DNA from: Typha latifolia
Lineage: Eukaryota; Streptophyta; Magnoliopsida; Poales; Typhaceae
Assembly: GCA_019914945.1 (NCBI GenBank)
Contig: CM034103.1
Span: 4,898,001-4,962,000 of the forward strand
Direction: 5' to 3'
Length of the DNA: 64,000 bases
A program made the position numbers and the translations under genes. The notes beneath the pieces were generated by a model that made no database searches, was not told the origin of the DNA, and saw only the letters and a program-made list of their open reading frames with translations. Of the stretch, positions 33,464-45,044 are shown piece by piece. Numbering within the stretch: the stretch's first letter is position 1; each line of letters starts with the position of its first letter.

Positions 33464-35134
33464 ATGGCATCATTCCATTCGGTAGTTCTTCTCCTGTTTA
33501 TTTGTGTCTTGTGGGCTTATCCGCTAAGCTCTCTTGCGACACCAAATGAAGTTGCCATGACCAAGATGCATGAGCAGTGGATGATCGAGTATGGGCGATC
33601 CTACGCAAGCTTAGAGGAGAAGAAAGAGCGTTACGAGGTGTTCAAGAGAAACGTAAACTACATCGAAGCTTCAAATGCTGCAGTACCAGGACGCTCCTAC
33701 ACCCTCGGAGTAAATCAATATGCCGATCTCACGAACGAGGAGTTCTTAGTCACTCACGCCAGGTTTACTAACCTAAGTCCCTCGTTCCTGGCTACTCGCG
33801 TCGGCTCTATTGATGATGGCCGTAATGATGGAAAGCCGTCTACGCCATTCTTGTATGAAAACTTCACATCGGCGCCTAAAAGTATTGACTGGAGGTCGCT
33901 GGGTGCAGTAAATGAGATTAAGGACCAACTCGAATGCGGTGAGTAGACTGACAAATCTTGATTTGCAGTTTGTTTCAGAAACATTATTTAGTTTTGTCTC
34001 AGTCGACCTTTAACTTAGTAATCTAAGTTGCTCTCTTGTGGGACTTATTTCTTTTGTTCAAAGAAATAGCTTCTACCTATTTAATATTCTCAATTCAAAA
34101 GATATATTTGGTAAAGATTTATATTCGAAAATAGACACTATCATCTGCTCACCAACATAGACAAAGGCAATATTATGATTAGCCAAAGTAGACAATTACA
34201 TTGTCCATTAATTTAGAACTCATATAGTTCACGTATCTAATTTGTTGTTACAAGGCGTTCATCTAAAACTGATGTTATAAAACTTTTGTGTAGCTGGGTA
34301 TTATCGACCTTTAATTTGACTGTCCGACTAGATTAAACCTTAATTTTCTTACAACTTTTCTTTTTGTTGTTAATTGTTGCCTTTTATCAATTAAGCAATT
34401 AATGGTTTAACAATCTAAGACATATATGGGGTAAATAAATACATACCTACATAGATTCACTGATAAAGAAATTACGTACACAGGTTATACATTATTTGGT
34501 TGGAAAATTTATGCTAATACTTTAACAAATGAAAAATATATGTATAGGATCTTGCTGGGCATTCTCTGCAGTAGCAGCGATTGAAGGAATAACCAAAATA
34601 AAGAAAGGGATACTACTACCATTATCTGAACAACAGCTAGTGGATTGTGACAAATCTTGCTATGGATGCGATGGCTGCTATATGGACTATGCTTTCTCCT
34701 ACGTCATTTCAAACGGAGGCATCACAACCTCGTCTGATTACCCATACAACGGAGTGCAGGGTGAATGCATTGCTGGCAAACAAGAAAACCATGCAGCAAC
34801 CATTAGTGGGTTTCATGATGTACCAGCCAATAATGAAGTGCTTCTCATGAACGCAGTTGCTAATCAGCCAGTATCAGTTGCCATTGATGCTAGCGGATAT
34901 AGCTTCCAATTCTACGAGAGCGGTGTCTTCAAAGGCCCTTGCAGCACTAAACTAAACCATGGTGTTGCTGTTGTTGGCTATGGAGTAGATGCTTCAGGAA
35001 CTAAATACTGGATAGTGAGGAACTCATGGGGCAAATTGTGGGGTTCGGCGGGATACATACTAATGCAAAAGGACATTAAAAGCCCAAAAGGATTGTGTGG
35101 CATTGCTATGACGGCATCTTATCCTACCGTGTGA
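33464..35134 (+). CDS. Papain-like (C1A) cysteine protease, bromelain-type, two exons
   Basis: Exons 33464-33938 and 34548-35134 join in phase 1 (TGCG/gtgagt, tatag/GATCT), splitting the Gly codon of the active-site motif, and give 353 aa. Residues 1-25 are a signal peptide. About 30-95 form the I29 inhibitory prodomain (ERYEVFKRNVNYIEASN, then GVNQYADLTNEEF). The mature enzyme starts near residue 135 (APKSIDWRS). The catalytic set is complete: Gln155, Cys161 in CGSCWAF, His296 in LNHGVAVVGYG and Asn317 in NSWG. Such enzymes are secreted or vacuolar endopeptidases made as zymogens. The glycine wall of the substrate cleft, normally GCxGG, reads GCDGC, with another extra Cys in KSCYGC. There is no granulin domain and no KDEL-type tail, and the enzyme ends in ASYPTV as is usual. 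Overall it resembles bromelain-type proteases. Intact and probably functional. Confidence 0.92.
33939..34547 (+). other. Intron of the cysteine protease gene
   Basis: 609 nt, GTGAGT donor and TATAG acceptor, AT-rich. It interrupts the codon for Gly159, two residues before the catalytic Cys. Confidence 0.9.
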
Positions 35135-36123
35135 GAAGAAAATGGTTTACTCCTCCTACCTGATATTCTTACTTTGCCGCAATACGACTGTGTCTTGTTA
35201 AAGGTCATGATAAGTACGTGAGCGCATATGTTGTTTTTGATATAGATAGTGGCATGTTAGACATTTATATCCTGAATGGTTCCGACGTAAAAATTGTGAT
35301 CCTACACTGTGTAAATAGTTATCTCGCTTGAATAAGATGTGGCAAGAAGGATTTAGGGAAGATTGATTTACTGGTAAGAAGGCTCACTAATTATATTACT
35401 ATCTACTTTACCAATATTCTTCTTCATTAACTAGTTAGTTATATTATTGAAATTATGAGATGGTGACTGAACCTGACCCTACAAAATTGTTGCAATGGCT
35501 CCCAGAGGCATTAGGAATATTTGAGATTCCTAATTTGTAGAATTCCTACTTGGGGGTTTTCTATTTCCTTTAGTGATGTTTTCCTTTGGATAATTGTATT
35601 CTGCCATTAGGAAAACAAAACCCACCTTATGTTGTTAATCCAAAACCTAAAAACTCTACTCCCTAAATGAAAGCCTATAATTATGCGAGACGGTTAGTAC
35701 ATTAAGTTGTAAAAGCAACAACCTATGGGAGATCTAGTAAGAGGTCGCAATGCAAATACAGATAACGTGAGTCTCGTAGATAAAGTAGAAGAGAGAAAAT
35801 ATGAGTTCTTAGATTGGATTGCAAGTGATTTCTCTCTATATTCTCTTATTGTGATTTATATAGTAAAACTATCAGGATCTAAGACCAAGTTTTGTTGTTC
35901 ATTTTTAATGACAACGGGGACAAAGTGCCAACATAGAAAAAAATAGCTGCATACCTATTCATATATTCATTTATATATGATAGCCCTTTTAAAATTGTGA
36001 CATCTAAGACCGAGTTACTATGCAAATAACTGTAATATACTTGTACGAATTGAAGCAACTATGCATTAATAACCCTAAAATGAATCTTGAAGATGTTTCA
36101 GTGTTTGGAGGAACCTCTAGACC
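35135..36123. other. 3' flank of the protease gene, no further gene recognised
   Basis: It holds the protease 3' UTR and AT-rich DNA. The frame at 35725-35946 shows no domain. The stretch 35500-35850 (TTTGAGATTCC, CTTTAGTGATGTTTTCC) has the texture of an LTR but no partner copy is in the window. Confidence 0.45.
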
Positions 36124-36136
36124 CACTACAAGAAAT
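36124..36136 (+). mobile_element. CACTA transposon terminus
   Basis: CACTACAAGAAAT is the hallmark left terminus of En/Spm (CACTA) DNA transposons. No inverted partner (TTTCTTGTAGTG) was found before 36961, so only one end is visible. Sub-terminal repeats such as TTAGTGAC at 36144 and CAGTGACA at 36237 are in keeping with it. Confidence 0.6.
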
Positions 36137-36961
36137 TTGAGCATTAGTGACATGTACTTCTTCACCAATTAAGAAAATGCTACTAATACTAAATTTTGAC
36201 ATCATTTCTTGCCAAGTGCCGGAGTAAGTTATGTTGCAGTGACACTTCTGTAAAAGTCATTAATTTTGGATGAAATGCCTTTAGTATATTAGGTTTAGGG
36301 AGATAGAGACCTAGTTTGATTAAGCGTAGAGGATGTCAAAAGTCAAAGCTGAATTCAAAGTTAAAGATCGATTCGGAATAGAAGACAGATAAATGTTAGA
36401 CCTATATATCCTCTCCCTTAGCCCTCGTATGACCCCGTCTACTACCACTATTTAGGCTAGGCCCACCTCCCCTCCCTATTCATATAACTCACCCTTATCC
36501 TCACCCTCTCTCAGCATTTCCCATTCACTCCTAATGTCACCCCCTCTATCCACCCTAAGCCCTCTCCCTCTCCTTTGTTCTGTTGTCGCTGTGGTCAGAG
36601 TTTGGCCACTACCCACTTATCAAAGTCCATCGGGAGCCTCATTCCTATTTCCCCTATTTATTTGTGTTGTGTCAGCATGATTGGTGTTTTTTCAGTCCCT
36701 CCTCCCTGACAGGTTGAGGGGTGGAATTTGCCGGTTAGTGAGCTCCAATTGTGCTACCTTCGAGAGGTCGTATAGCTTATAGGGATGGAGTGATTCGGCT
36801 TGTATCCCACTTTTGACTGCCGGATAGTCAGATTGACCTATTGGTGGTGACCTTATTTTCGTCTAGTTGATCATCGTGAACTCTTATCATTTCCTTTTTG
36901 GGAGCCTGGCGATCTCTTGGCCACCTTCCCTAACCACCTCAACACTTGCCTAAAATTTTGC
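36137..36961. other. Possible CACTA internal or sub-terminal DNA
   Basis: Non-coding. From 36400 to 36720 it is CT-rich with no recognisable transposase. Confidence 0.4.
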
Positions 36962-36974
36962 CACTACAAGAAGT
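36962..36974 (+). mobile_element. Second CACTA terminus, same orientation
   Basis: CACTACAAGAAGT, followed by TTTGTGATGC and TTGTGATGG sub-terminal repeats. It faces the same way as the end at 36124, so the two cannot be the two ends of one element. Confidence 0.55.
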
Positions 36975-38027
36975 TGTACCTTTTGTGATGCATTATCTTG
37001 TGATGGATTACAAATCCAGGGAAATGAAAGATAGATTTTTTACATTACTATTTTATACCGTCTTCACCCGGCATGGGCATGTGCATGCCTACGTGCCCAC
37101 ATGACACGCACAATGCATGACAAGATAGGCGGGGCCCGTCACACATAGATACATATATACTCAATATAATCTATCCCAGAAATAAATCATACTATCAACC
37201 AATTAAACCTATTAATATATTAATATCCAACTCCACAATAACATAGAGTAGACCACTATATAATCTAATAGGACTGACACAAGCTACGATAAAACTATCA
37301 AGGTACAACTAGAATAAATGATATATGAGTACAATATAATCCGACCTATATTATACAAATTATTGTCTAATATAATCGGGTAAAAAAAATATTCACTAAC
37401 TGTATAAATTAATTTCTATATAAACTAACTTCTATACTCTCTCACATCTAACTCAATCTCATCCTCGCTCTAGAAGATATTTTCAAAATATCTCTAGTTA
37501 CTATCACATACCTCATATTTGGGAAGAGTTAGTAGAGAAATAAAAAGAGTAATGAGCTAAAGGCTTAGTGAATAGACCTTACTCCGAATTAGTAATGTCA
37601 AATAGAGAGAAAATTATGTATTGAATAATATGAATAAAAAAGAAGCATAACGTCATACATGAGCATTTATATGTGTATCATATATATATATATATATGAT
37701 CAATATTATTTCATAAATGGGCATATTATATCATCAACCAAAATATATCTTATTTTAAAAATTATAATATAACATCACCTAATATAATAACATATAATGT
37801 ATAACAATTATGATCAAGTGATAATAGTCTCATTAGTAGTGATGCATAATGTATGTCAACTACTCGATAATCATATATATTAGAGTCAAATATAATCTAC
37901 ATATCTTTCACTATCATAGTCAGCAGTCTCAACTCTGAATATCATCTGCTATGTTGTACTACGACACAACCCCAAACTCAATACCTATCAAGCCAATCAT
38001 GCCACAAGCTCAAATAATCCACCTAGG
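36975..38027. other. AT-rich unassigned DNA
   Basis: A (TA)n run lies at about 37678-37697. The text around 37500-37620 (GAGTTAGTAGAGA, TGAGCTAAAGGCTTAGTGAATAG) has the look of gypsy LTR sequence, but no partner is present. Confidence 0.35.
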
Positions 38028-38283
38028 ATCCCGCGCTCCCATCCACGGATCGAAAGAATGGACTCCCTGATGTCCGCCCACTTATCCGAAGATATCTCCG
38101 GATCCCACTGTCTGATTCCCTTGAAATTAGATTCATTGGAAAGCTCTTCTCTAGGGCTACAACCTATTTCATGTTTATCCGACGGCTATAATTCTAGGAA
38201 TCTTCTTTCAGAGTTTCATGCAAGATTTAGTCGAGATCTAAAAATGGGATATATCAAACTGTAATCTATGGGAGATTGTATCA
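38028..38283 (+). mobile_element. LTR end fragment, family E
   Basis: It matches, in reverse complement, the outer end of the E5 3' LTR (57458-57730). Shared words include CCCATCCACGGATC, AAAGCTCTTCTCTAGGGCTACA, GCAAGATTTAG and the terminus GGGAGATTGTATCA. The element's start half is missing. Confidence 0.75.
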
Positions 38284-38842
38284 ACCTTTGAAAGGTACTG
38301 GGAGCATTGCATAACCTAAAAGGCATGCGATGATAGACAAATATTCTAAAGGGGCAAGTAAATGTGGTCTTCTCTTGATCCTCATGTGCTATAGGGATTT
38401 GTTTATAGTTAGAATAACCATCTAAAAATAATAATAAGCATGCCTCGCTAACCTTTCAAGGATCTAATCAATGAAAGGAAAGAGAAAATGATCCTTCCTA
38501 GTTACAAGATTAAGTTTTTGATAGTCAATTCAAACATGCACCCTGTTTGAATACGAGCGGGTACTAATTCATCGTTCTTATTCTACACTATTATAAAACT
38601 AGACTTCTTAGGCACAACATGAATTGGACTCACTCATGCACTATCCAAAATTGGGTAAATAATACCCGCATCTAATAATTTTAGCACTTTAGCTCTAATA
38701 ATATCCTTCATTATAAGATTTAACCTCCGTTGCGGTTCACGAGATTTTTTTGCATTTTCCTCCAAATGGATTCAATGCATAACCACATTAGACTAATTTC
38801 CTTAATATTGGCTATGGTCCATTCTGTAGCTTCCTTGTATTC
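38284..38842 (-). pseudogene. Gypsy RT fragment of Athila/Tat type
   Basis: Minus-strand frames read MPFRLCNAPSTFQR (38286-38327), the form MPFGLCNAPATFQR typical of Athila/Tat rather than chromoviruses (which have LTNAP). Upstream pieces include GSFSLSFH (DHFPLPFID), RVCIDYRKLN-type remnants and NLVNRNGG. Many stops. It abuts the LTR fragments on both sides without its own LTRs. Confidence 0.65.
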
Positions 38843-39364
38843 TAATACATTTAGTTATGATCTTTTCTTACTGCATTAGTTATTTATTTTCATTAAAATA
38901 AAATTCCTGTAGGCCGCGTTTGAACGTAGGAGTCGCATTCGAACGCCCTTGCGAATGTCTGCATCAGGTTCGCAAGTACGAGAACGCAAAAAAGCGTGTT
39001 TGAATGCCTCTATCACGTTCACACATACAGAGAACGTCTTTTGTGGGTTCGAACGTGATCGGGTGCGTTCGAACGCGATCGGCGGGATTGCACTAGGATT
39101 AGGGTTAGTTATTGTTATTAGGGCTTGTTGGCTAGCCTCTATAAAGGTGTGGATGGCAGCCAAAATTATTATGCTATTGGATTATTGATTTCTTGCCTCC
39201 TATCTTCTCTCTATCCTAATTCCCCCTCCTCTCTCTTTACCAACCAGCCACTTCTACCGTTGGCAAGGTCTCATCTAACTTCTAATCTCCCTCGTCTGTC
39301 GAGTCCTCTGTCCTTCTTGGGATCTCGACCACTTCTTTCCCTTCGTCTTTATCCCTGTAGTATG
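38843..39364 (+). mobile_element. LTR fragment, family B (plus strand)
   Basis: It starts TAATACATTTAGTTATGATC (family B TGATACACTTAGTTAGGATC). The cassette is at 38915-39085 and a TATA-like CCTCTATAAAGGTGTGG at about 39136-39152. It continues to the TTCTTGGGATCTCGACCAC stretch before breaking off at about 39364 against a family A LTR. Confidence 0.8.
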
Positions 39365-39925
39365 CTACCCGAGAGGAGGAAAGAAGGGAAGGAGGAGGAG
39401 GAGGAGGAGGAGAAGAAGAAGAAGAAGAAGAGGAAGGAGAAAAAGGGGAAGAGGGCTAGGCCATAGGGGAGGGGTATGGCTGTTGGTGGCCACTCAGTAG
39501 GCGGCCTCTCACTGGCGGCTCACACCTCCGACGGTCCCGAGAGAAAACCAAGAGAGAGAGAGAGAAGGAGGCTCACCGATGAATAGAAGACCCGATGACG
39601 GCTCTTCCTAGCGGTCGGTGACTGCTGGTGGACTAGAAGGAGAGAGAGAGAGGGAGAGAGCTAGAGAGAATGCGAGGAAGAGAGAGAGAAAAAAATATTA
39701 GAGAGACAAAGAGAGATGGTTACACGGCGGCGGTGGAGTGGCCGGTGGGCCGGGTCCCACCTCCACACGTCGCCGCGGCATGGAGAAGAGTGGCTTGGTG
39801 GAGGTGCGTGGCACCTCCACCGCTGCCACAACATGCATGGCATCCTGGGCACGAGGCCAGCCACAGCGTGGCCGGTCGCATCGTGCCCAGCAAATATTTT
39901 TTTTTACCCTACTTGGGTTATTATA
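39365..39925 (-). mobile_element. LTR fragment, family A (minus strand)
   Basis: It contains the GAAGAA-rich tract, then GGTGGCCACTC, AGGCGGCCTCTC, GA runs and GGGCACGAGGCC, as at 1330-1690. It ends at TTATTATA, the complement of the TGTAATAA start. Only the first part of the LTR is present. Several overlapping frames here are compositional. Confidence 0.65.
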
Positions 39926-40060
39926 GTAATGGTCTTATAGGAAAAGGTTTGATCGATTGATTTAGAAATTGTATAGTGGTTTGTGCATATGAGCAGTGTA
40001 CTTTTAAATAAGATAATTTGTATTATTATCTAAACTCTAGTGATGATGTCAAGTATATAT

Positions 40061-40065
40061 TTACG
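40061..40065 (+). repeat. Target-site duplication of E2 (left)
   Basis: TTACG, repeated at 42258-42262 directly after the element. Confidence 0.85.
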
Positions 40066-40856
40066 TGGTGCGGTTCTTGATTTAGGTGCATAGTGAAACC
40101 GCTTCGATTTGTATCAATTTCTATTTATATTTTAGGAAAATAAAATAGTTTCTGGCAGGTGCTTTCAATTACAAATGGATGGCGTTCGAAATTTGGCTGT
40201 TTGTACGCAAAAATGGCCATTCAAACATAATTGGGGTGCATTTAGATGTAGGACGAAAAGATTGAGTTGTAATAGGACTTGTTTAGAGTTAGGTTGAGTT
40301 GTAATAGGATTTATTTAGGGTTTCTAAATATTTGGTTAGCCTCTCTATATATATAGAAGTAGCCTCTATTGATTACTGAATATTGGAATTGATTTTTATC
40401 TAGGCTTAACCCATCTTCTCCCTCCTTCTTCCTCCCCCTTGGTATCCAACCCAAGTTCTCGTCTATGGTCAAGGTTAATCCTCCGTTGCTTCTCCCTTCT
40501 CTTTCTAACAACTAGCTATACCTAAAAGCTCCCTTCTCCCACCTCATCTAGTTTCAAGCACTAATCAATCCACCATACCATATTCATCTTCCATAATCCT
40601 AACCACGTATTCCATATCCATCGCACTATCTCCTGACCTTCGATCATTATTTGATACGTAACTTTTGATCTACTTATTCGATCGTTGTGATTATGGTTAC
40701 ATTGGATTCTTAACTCATAGAGAAACAACATAGATAAATCTCATATCAATCCAACGATTAGATCAATCCCAGTTATCTTCGCAAGTTCCATGTTGATTTT
40801 TGTTCAGATTATCAAATTGGATAAAAACTCATCCTTCACCAAAAGTGACTGCAACA
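40066..40856 (+). mobile_element. E2 5' LTR, family C
   Basis: TGGTGCGG...GCAACA. The TTCGAACGC cassette here is weak (about 40170-40250, decayed). A TATA-like TCTATATATATAGAAG lies at 40343-40358. Confidence 0.85.
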
Positions 40857-40897
40857 AGTTGGTATCAGAGCCAACTTTCCTTGGCATGCATCCACAA

Positions 40898-41850
40898 TGA
40901 TGCCAACCACTAGATCTATGGCAGCTCGAAGAAGAGAAGAATGGGAGACATCCATGCGCATATGAGAGAGGAACTCTACACCTCCATGCACGAGCAAAGG
41001 CAAGAGGACCAAACACACGCAATGCTGCCTCCTTCATCGCCCTTCACGGATCCAAACATGGAGATGCTACCAAGGTCCATTGAAGCTTTGGGACAGACCT
41101 TATCCACCATCCTCGTCCAAAATATTGAAACCTTGAGTCAAACAATTACACTACAGAACACCAGTTTGTTGTGGACAATTCGAGAAGGGCCGATCTGAGG
41201 ACATGAGGCATCTAGATCTTTCACATTAGAACCCCTCATGATGGTTCCATTGGTCGACCAAGGACCACGGAGGGAGACCACGCCCAAATTGAGGAAAGAT
41301 GAGCCTAGTCAACGAGCACAATTTTTCAATGAAGAAGATGATGATTCCTAGATTAAGAGGGAAGAAGAAGAAGAAGATAACATCATGGCTACAGCGATGG
41401 AGGACGCATTGCTCATGGAAGACAAATATCGAGCACTTAGTGAGCACTTGAGGCAACCATGGAGTAGCAAGCTACAACCAATGACGATGCATGCACTTGA
41501 TGGCTCGAATTATATGTATGCAGATGGATAGCGGCCACCATTTTGCATTTCTAATGATGTAAAAATAGCCCCTAGGACCCTTAAGAAAACTCGAACACCT
41601 GTTGAAGTAGAGGAGCAAAGGGCTAATGGCTTGTGCTTTAGGTGTGACGAGAAGTTCACCCTAGGACACTATTGTGTGCGACCGACCGGTACAATGATGT
41701 TGATTTACGGAGAGATCGAGGAGGAGCCGAAGGGATTACCACCAGAGTGTGAAGAAGGAGGTTCTGGTGGAGTGGCTTGGACAGATCACCGATGAATCAA
41801 GGTGGGAGATGCAGGATGACTTGATGGATTGCTTTCCTCACTTTGCACCA
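40898..41850 (+). pseudogene. E2 gag relic
   Basis: The start reads MMPTTRSMAARRREEWETSM, followed by a stop. An acidic linker follows, then EDALLMEDKYRALSEHLRQPWSSKLQ and a zinc knuckle CFRCDEKFTLGHYCVRP (about 41638-41682). The main capsid block between the linker and the EDKYRAL segment is deleted. The frame is interrupted at several points. Homologous segments occur in E3 and E4. Confidence 0.75.
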
Positions 41851-41872
41851 TGGTGAGGGAAGCGTGGTGAAT

Positions 41873-42257
41873 TGTTGTTGTTCTTAATTTATGTGCATAG
41901 TGAAACTGCTTCAATTTGTATCAATTTCTATTTATGTTTTAGGAAAATAAAATAGTTTCTAACAAGTGCGTTCGAATGTAAATGGATGGTGTTCGAACAC
42001 GATCATTCAAACTCCTAATCTTATGTTTGAACATACAGAGAACACGTTTTGGCTGTTTGAATGCAATTGGGGTGCGTTTGAACGCACGATGGGAAAGTTG
42101 CGTTGGATTCCTAACTCATAGAGGAACAACATAGCCAAATATCAAATCAATCCAATGGTTAGAGCGATCCCAGTTATCTTTACAAATGCTATGTTGATTT
42201 CTATCCAGATTATCAAATCGGATAGAAACTCATCCTTCATTAAAAGCAACCGTAACA
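41873..42257 (+). mobile_element. E2 3' LTR, family C, internally deleted
   Basis: TGTTGTTG...CGTAACA. The cassette is at 41965-42088. The deletion joins GCGTTGGATTCC and so removes the TATA region. Confidence 0.85.
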
Positions 42258-42262
42258 TTACG

Positions 42263-42618
42263 TTTGTGAAATATTCTATTTAGAAAGAGAAATAAACACA
42301 AAAATTTAGTATCTCAAGTATTCCATGATATAGTATATGTTTACTGTTCTATTTAATATTAATAATAGTATAATAGTATAGATAGTTGGTCTATTAAGCA
42401 TGTAGGGTATTAGAGTATAAATGTAGTAGATATGGGAGATAACCCATTTAAATAAGTTGTATGGTATTATCATGAGTAACTATGATATTATGTTATTGCG
42501 AGGCTGTAGGTAGTATAATAAGTGATAGATATAGACAAATTGAGGTATTTTGGAATAGAACATGATAGAATTAGCAGATGACACACTTTTCCTATTATAT
42601 AATAAGTATACCCAATGG
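42263..42618. other. AT-rich spacer between E2 and E1
   Basis: No gene. E2 and E1 both inserted into AT-rich DNA; removing E1 joins this stretch to 47552-47858. Confidence 0.6.
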
Positions 42619-42623
42619 CTATG
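42619..42623 (+). repeat. Target-site duplication of E1 (left)
   Basis: CTATG, repeated at 47547-47551 directly after the other end. Confidence 0.85.
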
Positions 42624-43361
42624 CGATAAGCTCTGATACCAATTTGATGGGTTCTTGTACCAAAAGATCGGCTACGGAACAATTCCTTAAGATCTGAATT
42701 TATTGTAGGAAGCATTCTGCGCAACTGTAGGAACTATTCTTCAAATATTTTCTGGTAGTCAGAAAATTATGAAACTAATTGCATTAGATCCATAACTTCC
42801 TGATCTACAACTTTCATATTTATGCCCTTCACAGATTCGAATTGCAAAAGGGAAGAAAATATGACATAACGTGGGTGATGATGGTGGTGACGGGTGGAGT
42901 GGATGTTAGGGTTATGGATGGGTATGGAGATGAGGGTGGATTGTGGATGTGATTAAAGGAAGTAGATGAAGGATGTGGTCGAGATCCCAAAGAAGAGGGG
43001 TGGCTCGACAGTCGAGGGAGATTAGAAGTTAGGAGAAACCTTACCAACGGTAGAGGTGGAAGGATAGTGAAGAGGGAGGAGGGAGAGAGTCTAGAGAGAA
43101 GATAGGAGGCAAAAAATCTATAATCCAATAGCATAATGAAGTTGGCCGTCGATCGCGTTCAAACGGCCCCGATCGCATTCGAACACACTTAAAAAGCTCC
43201 ATCTCTGTATGTGCGAATGCGATGCAGGCGTTCGAATGCACAATATGCATTCTCTGTATTTGTGAACCTAATGCAGTCGTTCGAACGTGACCTACAAGAA
43301 TTTTATTTTAATGAAAATAAACAACTAATGCAATAAAAAAAGATCCTAACTAAGTGTATCA
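42624..43361 (-). mobile_element. E1 3' LTR, family B
   Basis: 738 bp, against 788 bp for the 5' LTR. A 21-nt extension (42624-42644) lies outside the canonical family B end TGATGGG at 42645. It contains GCTCTGATACCAA, the complement of a tRNA-Met primer site. The terminal base is CG instead of the expected CA on the element strand. The TATA region seen in the 5' LTR is deleted here, near 43140. Cassette at 43148-43292. Confidence 0.9.
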
Positions 43362-43508
43362 GCCCACCATGCTTCCCCTACCTTGCCCTCAAGGTGAAAA
43401 GTCAGGGAAACGCTTCAAGATATCAGTCTCCAACTCCCATGTCTCCTCATCAGATGGCTTGCCAAGCCACTCAACTAGAATCTCCATCTCCAATCTAGTA
43501 CCATATCA

Positions 43509-44639
43509 TTATCGGCGTCTAGAGAGTACACAAATTGGTTCTGCAATCTCTATCTCCTCCAATGGCTTCGGTAGAACTGATCCAACGATCTTATGATCTC
43601 TAATGCGCTCCCTCAGCAATAAAACATAGAAGACAGGATGCACTCTCGACCCCTCCAGCAGCTCCAAATGATATGCAGCTGGACAAATATGCTCCAACAC
43701 CCGAAACGGACCAAAGTAGCGATGTGCTAACTTTTGGTTACGCATCGGACATAAGGTTACCTGTCGATACGGTTGCACCCTCACAAACACCCAAGTGTCG
43801 ATATCGAACTCCTGCTCCATATGGCTACGATCATAAACTTGCTTCGTGCGGTTTTGAGCAAGTTTAAGATGAGCACGCAACGTCCTCAATGTAGCGTCTC
43901 TATCCATCAACGCTAAGTCCACCTCCGTCCGGTCCTGCGATGCCACTAGATCATAAACGCGTAACGTCAGAGCCGTGCGTCCATACACCACCTCAAATGG
44001 AGTCATGCCAATGTTGTTATGATAGGCGATGTTATAAGACCACTCCGTCCACGGTAAGAACTCCAACCATCGTCTCAGCATCTCAACAACAAAGCACCTC
44101 AAATACTGCTCAATGCCTTGATTAACCACCTCGGTTTGGCTGTCCTTCTGTGGATGGTAGGTCGAATTGAAGTTTAATCGAGTCCCTTGCAATCTGAAAA
44201 ACTTCGTCCAAAAGTCGCTCATAAATACACGATCACGATTTAAGACAATTGTGAAAATTTTAGCAACTAACTTGGCTGAAAACGGATGTGACAATGCCGA
44301 AAAGTGTGCATATTTGCTCAATCTATCAACCACCAAAAAGATAACAGAATATCCATGTACCAGCGAAAGACCGTCTATGAAATCCATAGAAATGTTCTCC
44401 CAAACACAGTCCGGCATAGGTAAAGGCTGAAGTAATCTGACCGATTTCAAGATGGTTGCCTTAGCCCTTGGACAGACTTCGTAAGCACGGACAAAACTCC
44501 TCACATCCTGCCTCAATCCTGGCCATGTGCAATTCTGAGATATCCTCCTATAAGTCCTCAAGACACCCTCATGACCAGCCTCTAGAGTTTGGTGAAAGTG
44601 CTCCAACAATTTTTGCCGCAATCTATCATTTACGGGCAC
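43509..44639 (-). pseudogene. E1 integrase
   Basis: A 376-codon frame. The zinc finger has HFHQTLEAGHEG and then YEVCPRAK, where the first Cys of the usual CEVCQRAK is Tyr. In the core, ISMDFIDGL supplies the first Asp. The second, usually in VSDRD, reads VLNRDRVF. The Glu is in HPQKDSQTEVVNQ. PFEVVYGR and the GPFRVLEHICPAAYHLEL region follow. The chromodomain is mostly lost after LPKPLEEIE. The damaged zinc finger and core motif suggest an inactive enzyme even though the frame is open. Confidence 0.85.
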
Positions 44640-45044
44640 TCGAATGCATCCGCGGTCCAGCAGTAAACCGCTTCGATTCTAACTCTGGATGGTGCTCCGG
44701 ATCATCCATCACCTCCTGCAACAATCTCAAAATATCTAGGTCAGATGTACATGCATATCTCAGCTCATCAAGGAAGGAAAAGGTAGGAGAAGAGTATGCT
44801 GCAAGCTCCGCATTATCGGGTTCGTGCAATAGTGCATCCATCGCACTATTTTTCATTCCCTTCTTGTATTGGATTTCATAATCATACCCCAGTAATTTTG
44901 TGACCCATATTTTCTATGCCAGAATGTCTATGCGCTGTCCCATAAAGTATGGAAGGCTCCTTTGATCGGTTTGGATAATGAATTACCTACCGATCAAATA
45001 AGGCCTCCACTTTGTCACTGCATACAGAATTGCCAACATCTCTC
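44640..45044 (-). pseudogene. E1 RNase H and linker relic
   Basis: Broken minus-strand frames read LGYDYEIQYKKGMKNSAMDALLHEP (about 44817-44892) and the AELAAYSSPTFSFLDELR linker that joins RNase H to integrase. Stops separate it from RT and integrase. Confidence 0.75.

Larger units (their letters stand above)
40066..42257 (+). mobile_element. E2: gag-only, non-autonomous gypsy-type LTR element
   Basis: Two LTRs of family C (40066-40856 and 41873-42257) flank about 1 kb of internal DNA. A tRNA-Met-type primer site TTGGTATCAGAGC lies at 40859-40871, and a polypurine tract GGTGAGGGAAGCGTGGTGAAT at 41852-41872. Perfect 5-bp TTACG duplications flank the element. The 3' LTR is about 400 bp shorter than the 5' LTR because the middle is deleted. 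No protease, RT or integrase is present. Confidence 0.9.

Noticed and set aside
35725..35946. A 73-aa frame downstream of the protease gene
   Set aside because: No domain, no start context, no splice partner; AT-rich chance opening.
39661..39960. Frames of 60-96 aa within GC-rich sequence
   Set aside because: Located in a family A LTR fragment that also occurs at 1-1744 and 47859-49150; composition-driven.
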